Below the pieces are notes generated by a model that saw only the letters and a program-made list of their open reading frames with translations, was not told where the DNA came from and searched no databases. Source: Paenarthrobacter aurescens (lineage in GTDB: Bacteria > Actinomycetota > Actinomycetes > Actinomycetales > Micrococcaceae). Taken from it: 64,000 nt of DNA. A program made the position numbers and the translations under genes. The DNA is taken from positions 1 to 64,000 of the forward strand of contig NZ_JAOEFX010000005.1 of the NCBI RefSeq assembly GCF_025421775.1, in the 5' to 3' direction. Below, in pieces: positions 32,506-41,932 of this stretch (positions within the stretch are counted from its first letter, which is position 1; the number at the start of each line of letters is the position of its first letter).

Positions 32506-33708
32506 ATGGCCTCAATTGTTGCTGCCCACGCTGCTGCGCCCGCTGTCCTGCCGCCCCTTGTTGAACCGGCCGCCGAACTTACGCCGGCCGAGGTGGAGCG
32601 GTACTCCCGGCATCTCATCATTCCGGAAATTGGCGCCGTGGGCCAACGCAGGCTTAAGAATGCGAAAGTCCTCGTCATAGGCGCCGGCGGGCTTGGTTCC
32701 CCGGCACTGTTGTATCTGGCAGCAGCCGGCGTCGGCACACTTGGCATTGTGGATGACGACGAGGTGGACCTCAGCAACCTGCAGCGCCAGGTCATCCACG
32801 GCGTCAAGGACGTCGGCACTCCAAAGATCGAGTCTGCACGCAACGCCATCGCGGATCTCAATCCTCTGGTGAACGTAGTGCTGCATCACCAGCGGCTGGA
32901 CTCTTCCAACGCGCTGGAGTTGTTCGCGCAGTATGACCTCATCCTCGATGGCGCTGACAACTTTGCCACGCGGTACCTGGTGAACGACGCCGCCGCCATT
33001 CTCGGGAAGCCCTACGTTTGGGGCTCCATCTTCCGATTCGACGGCCAGGTAAGTGTCTTTTGGGCCGATCACGGCCCCACCTACAGGGACCTCTATCCTG
33101 AAGCCCCTCCGGCAGGTTCCGTACCTTCCTGTGGCGAGGGAGGCGTGTTCGGCATGTTGTGCGCAGCGGTCGGATCGCTCATGGTGACCGAAGCCGTGAA
33201 GCTGATCACCGGCGTCGGACGTTCACTGCTCTGCCGCGTGGCGCTTTTTGATGCCCTGGGTGGAAGCTGGCGCGAGATCAAGGTGTCCAAAGACCCGGAG
33301 GCTGAACCCATCACGGAACTCACTGACTACGAGGCCTTTTGCGGTGTGACGCCGTTGGCGGCTGCTGACCAGGACCATACGGTGTCTGCCGAAGACCTCG
33401 CCGGGATGCTTGCAGAGCGGGAATCGGGTGAGCGGGACTTCGAGTTGGTGGATGTTCGCGAGTCGGGGGAGCACAGCATTGTGAGCATCGAGGGCTCCGT
33501 CCTCATTCCGCAGGGCCGCATCCTCTCCGGCGAGGCCTGGGTGGAGCTGCCGCAAGACAAAGACATCGTTTTCCACTGCAAGGCCGGGACACGCTCTGCT
33601 GCAGTTCTGGAGGCCGCGCAGAAAGCGGGCTATACCCGTGTCAGCCATCTCGACGGCGGTATTCTCGCCTGGGTGCGCGACATCGAGCCGGAGAAACCCG
33701 TCTACTGA
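32506..33708 (+). CDS. moeZ: MoeZ: E1-like adenylyltransferase/sulfurtransferase
   Basis: A 400-residue enzyme that activates the C-terminal Gly-Gly of sulfur carriers such as MoaD, CysO or ThiS and then transfers sulfur. The ThiF/MoeB domain (~30-290) has VLVIGAGGLGSPALLYLAAA and DDDEVDLSNLQRQ. A C-terminal rhodanese domain (~300-400) carries the active-site loop FHCKAGTRSA with its catalytic Cys. The zinc CxxC pairs of E. coli MoeB are missing, as in MoeZ. ThiS is encoded 2.6 kb upstream without a dedicated ThiF, so MoeZ may serve thiamine synthesis too. Confidence 0.92.
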   Translation: MASIVAAHAAAPAVLPPLVEPAAELTPAEVERYSRHLIIPEIGAVGQRRLKNAKVLVIGAGGLGSPALLYLAAAGVGTLGIVDDDEVDLSNLQRQVIHGVKDVGTPKIESARNAIADLNPLVNVVLHHQRLDSSNALELFAQYDLILDGADNFATRYLVNDAAAILGKPYVWGSIFRFDGQVSVFWADHGPTYRDLYPEAPPAGSVPSCGEGGVFGMLCAAVGSLMVTEAVKLITGVGRSLLCRVALFDALGGSWREIKVSKDPEAEPITELTDYEAFCGVTPLAAADQDHTVSAEDLAGMLAERESGERDFELVDVRESGEHSIVSIEGSVLIPQGRILSGEAWVELPQDKDIVFHCKAGTRSAAVLEAAQKAGYTRVSHLDGGILAWVRDIEPEKPVY

Positions 33709-33747
33709 GTTGGTGCCCGGTGCTCTTACCGTCTGGGAAGCTCAACC

Positions 33748-33993
33748 ATGAGCGAATCGACGGACACTGCGCAGTAACCCCTTGGAACGGAATTCGGACA
33801 CGGCTCGACAGCCATGGACGTGATCTCCGGAGTCGACCTCTCAGGCAAGACCGACGTCGTTACCGGCGGATACTCAGGCCTTGGCCCCGGGACAGGGAGC
33901 GGCCACCTCGGTAGGGGCGGCGACTGCGCCCGCGTCAAAGAAATTGTGGAGCCTTTCCGCTGCGCTAACGGGCGTCAACGCCTTCGCCTGGGA
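33748..33993 (+). pseudogene. Decayed short-chain dehydrogenase (SDR) remnant
   Basis: An ATG at 33748 with GGGAAG upstream opens a frame stopped by TAA at codon 10 (33775). The same frame continues as STAMDVISGVDLSGKTDVVT then GGYSGLG, the NAD-binding start of a classical SDR (DVISGVDLSGKTAVVTGGYSG type). After about 33890 similarity moves to the next frame (AATSVGAATAPA, then LSAALTGVNAF), showing a frameshift. The rest of the ~300-residue protein is missing, cut by the end of hemA at 34005. This explains the otherwise empty 296-bp gap. Confidence 0.75.
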
Positions 33994-34004
33994 AGGGGAG
34001 GCTC

Positions 34005-35327
34005 TCAGGCGCTCTCCGAGCGGAGTTGCTGGTGGTCCACGGGGCACTCCGCTGCCGGGGCTGCAGCCGCGGGCTGTTCCACCTGGATGCCGTAGAGGGC
34101 CTCAAGGGCTGCGACGTAGTCGTCCTGTTGGCCGTTGGCGGCGAGTTCGCGGGCACGTACGGTGGGGATGTGCAGGAGCTGCTTGACCATCCGGCGAAGC
34201 GCGAACTCCACTTCTTCAGCGGCAGCAGTACAGCCGTGGCGTGCACGCACCTTTTCCATTTCGGCGTCAAGGACGTTCATCGTGTGGCGGCGCAGCGCAA
34301 CGATGGCGGTGTCCACGGAACGCGCTTCGCGCTGGGACTCGAAGGACGCGGCAGCGCCGGTGACGATTGCACTGGCCTGGGACAGGGATTCTGCTTGTTC
34401 CTGTGGCGCAGCGAGGCGTACGGATTCCAGAGTCAGCAACTCGACGCCGTCGAGTTCCCCCACTGCGGGATCGAAGTCATGGGTGAGCGCGAGGTCGATC
34501 GCAATCAATGGCTTGTCCGACTTTTCCCGGACGCGGGCCAGGTCTGCGGCCTCCACCCGGTTGTCGGAACCGCTGCAGCCGATCATGACGTCAGCCGCCG
34601 CTACGGCAGCCGGGAGAGTGTCGGCGTCGAGTGCTGTTCCGCCGCGGGTGGCGACGAAGCCTTCGGCGCGGCCGGACGAAGAGTAGACGGAGATATCGGT
34701 GCAGTTGCGCTCACGCAGAAGCGACATGGTGGCTCCGGCGTACGCCCCGGTTCCGAACACCACGACCTTCTTGCTGGACCAATCGTCGTTCTCGGCAAGA
34801 TCGGTAGCCAGGTCCAATGCGACGGAAACGATCGAGAGGCCGCGGGAGCCGAGGGCGGTCTGCGCGCCGACGTCCTTGGCGGTCTTGGAAGCTGCTTGGA
34901 ACAGCCGGACGAGACCGGAACTCGCTGTCCCTTCCTGCTGGGCGGTGATGAGTGCCCGTCGGACCTGTCCGGCGATTTCACGCTCACCAACCACTGCGGA
35001 GTCCAGTCCGGCGCTCACGGCAAAGAGATGGCGGGTGACGTCGGGGCCGATGTGGGTCGCGAACGAACGGGAGACAAGTTGTTCGTTGAGTCCGCTGAGT
35101 TCGCTGATTTGGGAAACAAGGGCGGAACGGGCAGCTTCAAGGTCAGCTCCGTTGGCCGTTTCGCCGTAAACCTCGTAGCGGTTGCAGGTGGCCAGGACCA
35201 CTGCGCCGGAGACCATGGGGGAATCTGTCAGGGCTGCCGAGGCAAGCCCAGAGGAACCGTTGCTCAACTGAGCGACGGTTTCGAGGTCGATGTCGGCGTG
35301 TGTAGCCACCAATGAGAAAAGAACCAC
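34005..35327 (-). CDS. hemA: Glutamyl-tRNA reductase HemA
   Basis: First committed step of C5-pathway haem synthesis: NADPH reduction of glutamyl-tRNA to glutamate-1-semialdehyde. The 440-residue protein shows the catalytic Cys in [14 protein letters not shown] (~45-58), [15 protein letters not shown], the NADPH-binding [14 protein letters not shown] and the C-terminal dimerisation helix. I start at the GTG at 35327 ([14 protein letters not shown]); an upstream open frame is not conserved. Divergent from the main hem operon. The extended C-terminus is Ala/Pro-rich. Confidence 0.93.
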   Translation of the reverse strand: MVLFSLVATHADIDLETVAQLSNGSSGLASAALTDSPMVSGAVVLATCNRYEVYGETANGADLEAARSALVSQISELSGLNEQLVSRSFATHIGPDVTRHLFAVSAGLDSAVVGEREIAGQVRRALITAQQEGTASSGLVRLFQAASKTAKDVGAQTALGSRGLSIVSVALDLATDLAENDDWSSKKVVVFGTGAYAGATMSLLRERNCTDISVYSSSGRAEGFVATRGGTALDADTLPAAVAAADVMIGCSGSDNRVEAADLARVREKSDKPLIAIDLALTHDFDPAVGELDGVELLTLESVRLAAPQEQAESLSQASAIVTGAAASFESQREARSVDTAIVALRRHTMNVLDAEMEKVRARHGCTAAAEEVEFALRRMVKQLLHIPTVRARELAANGQQDDYVAALEALYGIQVEQPAAAAPAAECPVDHQQLRSESA

Positions 35328-35336
35328 AACACCCCA

Positions 35337-35342
35337 ATCATA
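35337..35342 (-). promoter_or_regulatory. -10 box of hemA
   Basis: TATGAT on the minus strand, 9 nt before the GTG start, giving a leader of only about 2 nt. A TTGTTC at 19-bp spacing is a weak -35 candidate. Confidence 0.4.
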
Positions 35343-35379
35343 GCTTTTTCGTAGCCCGGTAGAACAATGTGGCACCGTG

Positions 35380-35407
35380 GTGATCCCCACGCACGGGCGT
35401 GATCCCC
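35380..35407. promoter_or_regulatory. Direct repeat in the hemA/hemE divergent region
   Basis: GTGATCCCC at 35380-35388 is repeated at 35399-35407, 19 bp apart, close to two helical turns, in the middle of the 158-bp hemA/hemE intergenic region. It could be a tandem regulator site controlling both directions. The regulator is unknown. Confidence 0.35.
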
Positions 35408-35485
35408 GCCACACGCGCTCGGGTGGGGCGCGACGTGACAGCTTGTCGTTATCTTTTGTCCCGGATTTTCGGCACAATCGAAGGC

Positions 35486-36601
35486 ATGACTTCTAGCGCG
35501 GCAGCATCCAACAGTACGGCCTCCACCGCCCCGGCGGGAACACTTGGCGCCAACCACCCGCTGAAGGACGGCCGTACCTCGGATTCACCGCTGATCACGG
35601 CCTACCGTGGCGGCAAGCCGTCCCGCCGGCCCGTCTGGTTCATGCGCCAGGCCGGCCGTTCCCTGCCGGAGTACCTGAAGGTGCGCGAGGGCGTTGCCAT
35701 GCTGGACTCCTGCTTGCGGCCGGAGCTTGCGGCGGAGATTACCCTCCAGCCGGTTCGTCGCCATGACGTGGATGCGGCCATTTTCTTCTCCGACATCGTT
35801 ATTCCGCTGAAGCTTGCGGGTGTCGGTGTGGACATTGTTCCGGGCGTTGGGCCCGTCCTGGACAAGCCGGTCCGCACGGCAGCGGATGTTGCTGCGCTGC
35901 CCACCCTGACGTGGGAAGCCTTGGAGCCCATCCGGGAAGCTGTGCGCCTGACGGTTGCCGAGCTTGGCAGGACACCACTCATTGGCTTTGCCGGGGCACC
36001 GTTCACTCTTGCGGCCTACATGGTTGAAGGGAAGCCGTCGCGTGACCACCTCGGCCCGCGGACCATGATGCACGCTGATCCTGAAACGTGGGAAGCCTTG
36101 GCGAACTGGGCAGCCGATACCTCCGGCATGTTCCTGCAGGCGCAACTTGAGGCAGGCGCTTCGGCCGCGCAGCTCTTTGACTCCTGGGCAGGATCCCTGG
36201 GTCTGGCTGACTACACCAAGTACGTGGCACCCGCCTCGGCGCGGGCCCTTGACCACGTCCGCGGTTTGGGGGCTCCGTTGATCCACTTCGGTACCGGGAC
36301 GTCCGAGCTCCTGGTTGCCATGCGCGATGTAGGAGTGGACGTTGTGGGCGTCGACTACCGCCTGCCGTTGGACGAAGCCAACCGCCGCTTGGGCGGCACC
36401 GTGCCGTTGCAGGGCAACATCGACCCCGCGCTGCTGTCGGCACCGTGGGAGGTCCTTGAAGCCCACGTCCGCGAAGTCATCGCTGCCGGCGCGCATGCCC
36501 CCGGGCACGTACTGAACCTTGGTCACGGTGTTCCTCCCGAAACGGACCCTACGGTCCTCACCCGCGTCGTGGAACTCATCCACTCCATCCCCTCGGAGTA
36601 A
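35486..36601 (+). CDS. hemE: Uroporphyrinogen decarboxylase HemE
   Basis: Removes four carboxyl groups from uroporphyrinogen III to give coproporphyrinogen III. The 371-residue TIM barrel carries [16 protein letters not shown] (substrate-binding Arg residues, ~48-63), the catalytic Asp in [29 protein letters not shown] and [13 protein letters not shown] near the end. The N-terminal ~35 residues are Ser/Ala/Thr-rich. The ATG at 35486 follows GAAGG; the frame open to 35399 is not conserved. First gene of the rightward hem operon, 4 bp before cgoX. Confidence 0.95.
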   Translation: MTSSAAASNSTASTAPAGTLGANHPLKDGRTSDSPLITAYRGGKPSRRPVWFMRQAGRSLPEYLKVREGVAMLDSCLRPELAAEITLQPVRRHDVDAAIFFSDIVIPLKLAGVGVDIVPGVGPVLDKPVRTAADVAALPTLTWEALEPIREAVRLTVAELGRTPLIGFAGAPFTLAAYMVEGKPSRDHLGPRTMMHADPETWEALANWAADTSGMFLQAQLEAGASAAQLFDSWAGSLGLADYTKYVAPASARALDHVRGLGAPLIHFGTGTSELLVAMRDVGVDVVGVDYRLPLDEANRRLGGTVPLQGNIDPALLSAPWEVLEAHVREVIAAGAHAPGHVLNLGHGVPPETDPTVLTRVVELIHSIPSE

Positions 36602-36605
36602 GCCG

Positions 36606-38069
36606 ATGCGCGGGGGGCACGCAACGCCAGACGTCCACGCAGCCGGGCCAGCGGCCGTCGTCGTGGGGGGCGGCATCTCGGGCCTGGTTGCCGCGCGAGA
36701 ACTGGCCATGGCCGGCGCCGCGGTTACAGTCCTCGAGGCCAGCGACGCCTGGGGCGGCTGTGTGGGAAGCCATGTTGTTGCCGGGCTGCAGCTGGACAGC
36801 GGTGCGGAGTCCTTCGCCACACGGTCCACAGCCGTAGCGGATCTGGCTCGTGAGCTGGGGTTGGCGGACAGGATCGTGGCCCCGCGCCCGGGCGGCGCGT
36901 GGGTGCAGCTTCCGGACGACCCAAGGGAACTTCCTAAAACGGGGGTCCTCGGAATCCCCGCAAACCCCTGGGACCCCGAAGTGCGGCGTTCCCTGGGGTT
37001 TTCCGGTGCCATCAGGGCTTCCGTGGACCGCTGGCTGCCTGCAGCGATCGGGACATCGTCCGACGTCACCAGTGTTTCTTCCCTCGTACGCGCCCGCATG
37101 GGCAAGAGAGTCCTCGAGAGACTTGTTTCCCCGGTGGTGGGTGGTGTCCATTCGGCCGATCCGTCCCTCCTGGACGTCGACATGGTGGCGCCCGGGCTAC
37201 GGGCGGGTGTCCGCAAGCATGGTTCATTGGCCGCCGCCGTTGCGGCCCAACGCCGGGGCTCCGCTTCCGGCCCTGCCGGTCCAGCCAAAGCTGGGTCCGC
37301 CGTCGCCGGTTTGAAGGGCGGCATGAATACGCTGGTGGCCGCGCTGGTGGCCGACCTTCGGGAACGCGGCGTTGAGCTGATCGCCGGCAAGCGCGCCGAT
37401 ACCGTTGTGATGACCCCGGGCGGATGGCGGGTCGGCGCTGGAGAAACCGTGTACGACGCCGGCCGGTTGGTCGTTGCGCTCGACGGCCCGGCCGCCGTCG
37501 GACTTCTGGAGCAGTCCCTGCCGGAACTGGCCGCGCTGCGTCCCGAACCCGGCCCGCTGGTCAGCCTGGTGACGATGGTGGTGGACCTGCCCGAGCTCGA
37601 TGGGAGACCCCGCGGGACCGGGATCCTGGTGGCTCCCCAGACTCCCGGGATCAAGGCCAAGGCGCTGACCCACGCAACGGCAAAATGGGACTGGTTGGCC
37701 GACGAAGCAGGTCCCGGCACCCACGTCCTGCGCTTGTCCTATGGTCGACGGGAAGAGGCGCGCGGGGGAGTGGAGGATGTGGTTCTGGATGATGAATCGC
37801 TCCTGGCCGCGGCCTTGAAAGATGCCACAACATTGTTGACTGTGCCCGTATCCCAGGCGGACATCGTGGACTGGGATGTGGTGCGGTGGGCGGGTGCGCT
37901 GCCTTTTGCCGCCGTCGGTCATAAACAGCGCGTAGCGCAGGTCCGTAAGCTGTGCGCTCGAGCCAACGGCCTGAGTGTCGTGGGAGGCTGGCTCGCCGGG
38001 AATGGGCTGGCTGCCGTTGTGGCTGATACCCGGGCCCAGGTCGCGGCGGAAAGCGCCGGCGCGGCCTGA
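36606..38069 (+). CDS. cgoX: Coproporphyrinogen III oxidase CgoX (HemY/HemG family)
   Basis: FAD-dependent oxidase. In Gram-positive organisms with ChdC it oxidises coproporphyrinogen III to coproporphyrin III. The 487-residue protein opens with AVVVGGGISGLVAARELAMA (FAD-binding GxGxxG at ~19-24) and has SGAESFATRSTAVADLAREL, SPVVGGVHSADPSLLDVD and VVGGWLAGNGLAAVVADTRA typical of the family. Starting at the ATG at 36606, 4 bp behind hemE with GGAG upstream. The name HemY reflects an older assignment as protoporphyrinogen oxidase. Confidence 0.9.
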   Translation: MRGGHATPDVHAAGPAAVVVGGGISGLVAARELAMAGAAVTVLEASDAWGGCVGSHVVAGLQLDSGAESFATRSTAVADLARELGLADRIVAPRPGGAWVQLPDDPRELPKTGVLGIPANPWDPEVRRSLGFSGAIRASVDRWLPAAIGTSSDVTSVSSLVRARMGKRVLERLVSPVVGGVHSADPSLLDVDMVAPGLRAGVRKHGSLAAAVAAQRRGSASGPAGPAKAGSAVAGLKGGMNTLVAALVADLRERGVELIAGKRADTVVMTPGGWRVGAGETVYDAGRLVVALDGPAAVGLLEQSLPELAALRPEPGPLVSLVTMVVDLPELDGRPRGTGILVAPQTPGIKAKALTHATAKWDWLADEAGPGTHVLRLSYGRREEARGGVEDVVLDDESLLAAALKDATTLLTVPVSQADIVDWDVVRWAGALPFAAVGHKQRVAQVRKLCARANGLSVVGGWLAGNGLAAVVADTRAQVAAESAGAA

Positions 38070-38105
38070 GTGATGTGATTTGCATCACTTCTACGCGTTG
38101 TAGAA
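38069..38105. promoter_or_regulatory. Double inverted repeat with a CRP/GlxR-like site upstream of chdC
   Basis: Two palindromes abut in the 81-bp cgoX-chdC gap. AGTGATG-N7-CATCACT (38069-38089) contains TGTGA-N6-TCACT at 38074-38089, close to the CRP/GlxR consensus. TTCTAC-N5-GTAGAA (38089-38105) is a perfect 6-bp-arm palindrome sharing one base with the first. This is the only sizeable gap in the hem operon, so an internal regulated promoter for chdC-cpfC and later genes is likely, or a hairpin in the message. Confidence 0.5.
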
Positions 38106-38150
38106 CTGATCCGTTTCGACTTAGGGGCTGGCACGGGGCAAACTTGAACC

Positions 38151-38852
38151 ATGAGCCACACTTCTGCCGAATCTGTCACTAAAACTGCTGAAACCGAAGA
38201 ACAGTTCTACACACTGTGGACGGTCTTCAAGCGCTCGGCCGACGTCCTGCGCAGCGGCGATGCTGCCCAGGAATTCGAAGCCCTTGCGGAAAAGCTCGCG
38301 GAAGGCGGCGTGATCCTCCGGGGCAGTTACGACGTCTCGGCAATGCGCTCGGATGCTGACATCATGGTGTGGCTCCACGGCCCCAAGCCGGAGGCCCTGC
38401 AGGCCGCCGTCCGATCCATCCGCCGCAGCAAGCTTTTCGCAGGAACCGACATCGTCTGGTCTGCCATGGGCGTGCACCGCGAAGCCGAGTTCTCCAAGAG
38501 CCACGTGCCTGCCTACGCCCGCGGTGTCGAGCCCAGCACCTGGCTCTGCGTCTACCCGTTTGTGCGCTCCTACGAGTGGTACCTGCTTCCCACGGACGAG
38601 CGCGGAAAGATGCTCCGCGACCACGGCCTGCTGGGACGCGAATTCCCCCAGGTCATCTCCAACACCGTCTCATCGTTTGCCTTGGGCGACTGGGAATGGA
38701 TCCTTGGTCTCGAAGCACCTGAATTGGTGGATCTCGTGGACCTGATGCGCCACCTGCGCGCCACCGAGGCACGTCACCACGTTCGTGAAGAAATCCCCTT
38801 CTACACCGGCCGCCGCGTATCGGCGGCCGAGATTGCCGAGGTTCTCGCATGA
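38151..38852 (+). CDS. chdC: Coproheme decarboxylase ChdC (HemQ)
   Basis: Decarboxylates coproheme III to haem b with H2O2, the last step of the coproporphyrin-dependent pathway. A 233-residue chlorite-dismutase-family protein: YTLWTVFKRS near the start, then DIMVWLHGPKPEALQAAVRS, and the active-site CVYPFVRSYEWYLLPTDERG containing the Tyr that forms the radical in actinobacterial ChdC. GREFPQVISNTVSSFALGDW follows. Overlaps cpfC by 4 nt (ATGA), so insertase and decarboxylase are co-translated. Possible local control by the inverted repeats upstream. Confidence 0.95.
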   Translation: MSHTSAESVTKTAETEEQFYTLWTVFKRSADVLRSGDAAQEFEALAEKLAEGGVILRGSYDVSAMRSDADIMVWLHGPKPEALQAAVRSIRRSKLFAGTDIVWSAMGVHREAEFSKSHVPAYARGVEPSTWLCVYPFVRSYEWYLLPTDERGKMLRDHGLLGREFPQVISNTVSSFALGDWEWILGLEAPELVDLVDLMRHLRATEARHHVREEIPFYTGRRVSAAEIAEVLA

Positions 38853-40072
38853 CCGAGCTTGCTATCACCACGGAGCCGAACGCCATCACTGAGCGCGGAC
38901 GCCAGGAACCCAAGCGCTACGACGCTGTCCTGCTCGCATCCTTCGGTGGTCCCGAGGGCCAGGACGACGTTATCCCGTTCCTGCGCAACGTCACCCGTGG
39001 CCGCGGCATCCCGGACGAGCGCCTCGAAGAGGTCTCCCACCACTACCGCGCGTTCGGTGGCATCAGCCCCATCAACCAGCAGAACCGTGAGCTGAAGGCC
39101 GCTATTGAGGCGGAACTGTCCAAGCGGGATATCGAGCTGCCGGTCCTCTGGGGCAACCGGAACTGGGACCCCTACATCGCTCCGGTCCTGCAGGACGCTT
39201 ACGACGCCGGACACCGCCGGATCCTGATGCTCACCACCAGCATCTATTCCTGCTACTCCAGCTGCCGCCAGTACCGCGAAGACATTGGGGTTGCCCTGAC
39301 CGAAACCGGTTTGGACGGCAAACTCGAGGTGGACAAGATCCGCCAGTACTTTGACCACCCCGGCGTAGTCCAGCCGTTCCTTGAGGGCACAGCTGCGGGC
39401 CTGGAAGAGATCCGCGGCAAGCTCGCGGCCGCCGGAGAAGCCGACCCGGACTCTAAAATTCGCGTCCTGTTCGCCACGCACTCCATTCCTACCCGGGATG
39501 CCGAAGCGGCAGGCAGGTCCGAGGACGAGCCCCGCGAATTCGCTGAAGGTTCCGCCTACGCCGCACAGCACCTTGCTAATGCGCAGGCCATCATGAACTC
39601 CGTGGCGCCGAATGTTGCTTGGGACCTGGTGTACCAGTCCCGCTCCGGGGCGCCGCACATTCCCTGGCTTGAACCGGACATCAATGACCACCTTGAAGAG
39701 ATCGCCCCCGACGGCGTCCGCGGTGTGGTCATCGTTCCGCTTGGGTTCGTCAGCGACCACATGGAAGTTGCCTGGGACCTGGACACCGAAGCACTGGAAA
39801 CCTGCAAGAACCTCAATATCGAGGCCACCCGTGTTCCCACCCCGGGTACGCATGCAGCTTTCGTGTCCGGCCTGGTGGACCTCATCTGTGAACGCACGGT
39901 GGAAAACAACATCGCAGAACGTCCCCACGTGACGGATCTGGGCCCTTGGTACGATGTCTGCCGCCCCAACTGCTGCGAGAACTTCCGCGGAGCAAAACCC
40001 GTTATTTCCGAAGTTGGCGTCGGGATCGGCATCGGCCACGATGCCTACCCCGCTGCGGAGGCTGCCAAGTGA
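38849..40072 (+). CDS. cpfC: Coproporphyrin III ferrochelatase CpfC (HemH)
   Basis: Inserts Fe2+ into coproporphyrin III. The 407-residue protein has VLLASFGGPEGQDDVIPFL at its start, the catalytic His in VLFATHSIPTRD, and VVIVPLGFVSDHMEVAWDLD with the conserved Glu. Cysteines in YSCYSSCRQY and CRPNCCENF match the [2Fe-2S]-cluster ligand pattern of actinobacterial ferrochelatases. Iron insertion precedes decarboxylation by ChdC in this pathway. It overlaps chdC by 4 nt and hemC by 4 nt (GTGA). Confidence 0.95.
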   Translation: MTELAITTEPNAITERGRQEPKRYDAVLLASFGGPEGQDDVIPFLRNVTRGRGIPDERLEEVSHHYRAFGGISPINQQNRELKAAIEAELSKRDIELPVLWGNRNWDPYIAPVLQDAYDAGHRRILMLTTSIYSCYSSCRQYREDIGVALTETGLDGKLEVDKIRQYFDHPGVVQPFLEGTAAGLEEIRGKLAAAGEADPDSKIRVLFATHSIPTRDAEAAGRSEDEPREFAEGSAYAAQHLANAQAIMNSVAPNVAWDLVYQSRSGAPHIPWLEPDINDHLEEIAPDGVRGVVIVPLGFVSDHMEVAWDLDTEALETCKNLNIEATRVPTPGTHAAFVSGLVDLICERTVENNIAERPHVTDLGPWYDVCRPNCCENFRGAKPVISEVGVGIGIGHDAYPAAEAAK

Positions 40073-41067
40073 CTGTTCGCATCGGCACCAGGGCGAGCAA
40101 ACTCGCACTGACGCAGACGCAGCAAACTGCGGACCGGTTGGCTGCTGTTGGCGGCTTCCCGGTGGAGCTCGTGCACATCAAGACCGAGGGCGACGTCAAG
40201 ACCGGGTCCCTTTCCCAGATGGGCGGTACAGGCGTGTTTGTCGCGGCCCTTCGGGACGCCCTGCTCGCTGAGACCTGTGATGTTGCCGTGCACTCCCTTA
40301 AGGACCTGCCCACGGGAACAGCACTTGGCCTGAGCATTGCGGCGACTCCCAAGCGCGTGGATGTCCGCGACGTACTCTGCGCACGCGACGGCCTGACGCT
40401 CGCCGAACTGCCCGGTGGCGCCAAGGTTGGCACGGGTTCTCCACGCCGGGCGGCCCAGCTCAGGGCAGCACGTCCGGACATTGAGGTACTCGATATCCGT
40501 GGGAACGTGGACACGCGGCTGGGCCGCGTCCCGGGACTTCCCGGAAACACCACCGAGGAGGTTGTCCCGGGCAAGTCCTGCGACCTCGACGCCGTGGTGC
40601 TGGCCGCCGCGGGCCTGGAGCGCATTGACCGATTGGACACCGTCAGCGAATTCTTTGAGTCCGACGTCATGCTGCCCGCCCCCGGGCAGGGAGCGTTGGC
40701 CATTGAGTGCCGGACTGATGACGCCCCGCGCTTGGCTGGTTCCGGCGAGGGTTCCAACGGGGTGCTGGCCCAGGCCCTTGCTGCTTTGAACGACGACGAT
40801 ACCCGCCTGGCCGTTACGGCCGAGCGCGCCGTCCTGGCTCGGCTGGAAGCCGGTTGTGCGGCTCCCGTGGGTGCCTACGCCTTCCGGAAGGGCAGCATGC
40901 TGCACCTTGAAGCAGTGGTCTGCGCTGTGGATGGCACCAAGACCGTCCGCGAGAAGAAAGCCACAGACGGTCTTACGGAAGTCGGAGCCACCTTGCTCGG
41001 CATCGAGGTGGCAGAGCTCTTGCTCGCTGCAGGCGCCGCGGAGATCGCGGACCTTGCCGCGTCCTGA
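40069..41067 (+). CDS. hemC: Hydroxymethylbilane synthase HemC
   Basis: Polymerises four porphobilinogens to hydroxymethylbilane. The 332-residue protein begins VRIGTRASKLALTQTQ, has the catalytic Asp in CDVAVHSLKDLPTG, the cofactor-binding Arg cluster in GTGSPRRAAQLRAARPD, and the dipyrromethane-attachment Cys in LARLEAGCAAPVGAYA. The GTG at 40069 overlaps the cpfC stop. The longer frame upstream is an artefact. It sits 10 bp before hemD. Confidence 0.95.
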   Translation: MTVRIGTRASKLALTQTQQTADRLAAVGGFPVELVHIKTEGDVKTGSLSQMGGTGVFVAALRDALLAETCDVAVHSLKDLPTGTALGLSIAATPKRVDVRDVLCARDGLTLAELPGGAKVGTGSPRRAAQLRAARPDIEVLDIRGNVDTRLGRVPGLPGNTTEEVVPGKSCDLDAVVLAAAGLERIDRLDTVSEFFESDVMLPAPGQGALAIECRTDDAPRLAGSGEGSNGVLAQALAALNDDDTRLAVTAERAVLARLEAGCAAPVGAYAFRKGSMLHLEAVVCAVDGTKTVREKKATDGLTEVGATLLGIEVAELLLAAGAAEIADLAAS

Positions 41068-41077
41068 GCCGCATGAA

Positions 41078-41932
41078 GTGAACGGGTTGACCGGTCGGCG
41101 CGTCCTGATGACCAGGAGCGCCGACCGTGCGCGCCCCTTGGCGGCGCTCCTGAGCAGCTTGGGGGCGGAGCCGCTGGTGCTTCCGCTCATCGACTTTGAG
41201 CGGGCTGAGGATCAGGCGTCCCTCGACGTTGCCCTTGACCGTTTGGCCGCCGGCGGTTTCGATTGGCTGGTGATCAGCAGCATCACCACCGCGCGGGTCC
41301 TGATGGAAAAGGCCGCAGAGCGTGGGACCACACCAGCGCAATTGGTTCCGGACGGAACCCGGGTTGCCACGATTGGTCCGTCCTCACTGCGGATCCTGAA
41401 AGCCATTGGCTTGTCCGTCGTCCTCGCGCCCAAGGAACTTCAGTCCGCAGATGGACTCGTCGAGCTATGGGATGCAGCGCCCGCGCGGGTACTCCTGCCG
41501 CAAGCGGATATCGCTGCACCTGGGCTGCGGGAAGGCCTTGCCGCAAAAGGTGCACAAGTGACGTCGGTGGTCGCCTACCACACGGTCGATTACCCGGCCC
41601 GGATGGGACTGCGCCTGGAAGCGGAACTGCCTGCCGCCGTCGTAGTTTCCGGCCAGGACCTGCAGCCAATGAGCAGCCCGGAAGAAGTGCGGGTGGCTCT
41701 CGACGCCGGCACCCTGGACGCCGTTGTGGCTGCTTCGCCCAGCGCTGCTCGCCGCATCGCCGAAACCCTGCTGCCCTTGGGCAGGTGCCGCTTGATTGCC
41801 ATCGGGCGTCCGACGGCGGCAGAGGCCGGACGCCTCGGCCTCGCCGTGGCCGCAACAGCCAAAGAACCAACCCCGGACGGCATCGTGGCCGCCTTGGAAT
41901 CTGTTTTCGCCAACGAAGGGAACCCGCAATGA
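41078..41932 (+). CDS. hemD: Uroporphyrinogen-III synthase HemD
   Basis: Cyclises hydroxymethylbilane with inversion of ring D. The family is poorly conserved. This 284-residue copy shows [20 protein letters not shown] at the start, [42 protein letters not shown] and [17 protein letters not shown], in the normal order, with the expected two alpha/beta domains. The GTG at 41078 is chosen because it begins just before the first strand; its ribosome-binding site is weak. It overlaps hemB by 4 nt, which supports the assignment. Confidence 0.88.
   Translation: MNGLTGRRVLMTRSADRARPLAALLSSLGAEPLVLPLIDFERAEDQASLDVALDRLAAGGFDWLVISSITTARVLMEKAAERGTTPAQLVPDGTRVATIGPSSLRILKAIGLSVVLAPKELQSADGLVELWDAAPARVLLPQADIAAPGLREGLAAKGAQVTSVVAYHTVDYPARMGLRLEAELPAAVVVSGQDLQPMSSPEEVRVALDAGTLDAVVAASPSAARRIAETLLPLGRCRLIAIGRPTAAEAGRLGLAVAATAKEPTPDGIVAALESVFANEGNPQ

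Noticed and set aside
35585..37720. 711-codon minus-strand frame across hemE and cgoX
   Set aside because: It covers two well-conserved haem genes in antisense and has low-complexity Pro/Ser/Ala/Arg composition. No ribosome-binding site or homology.
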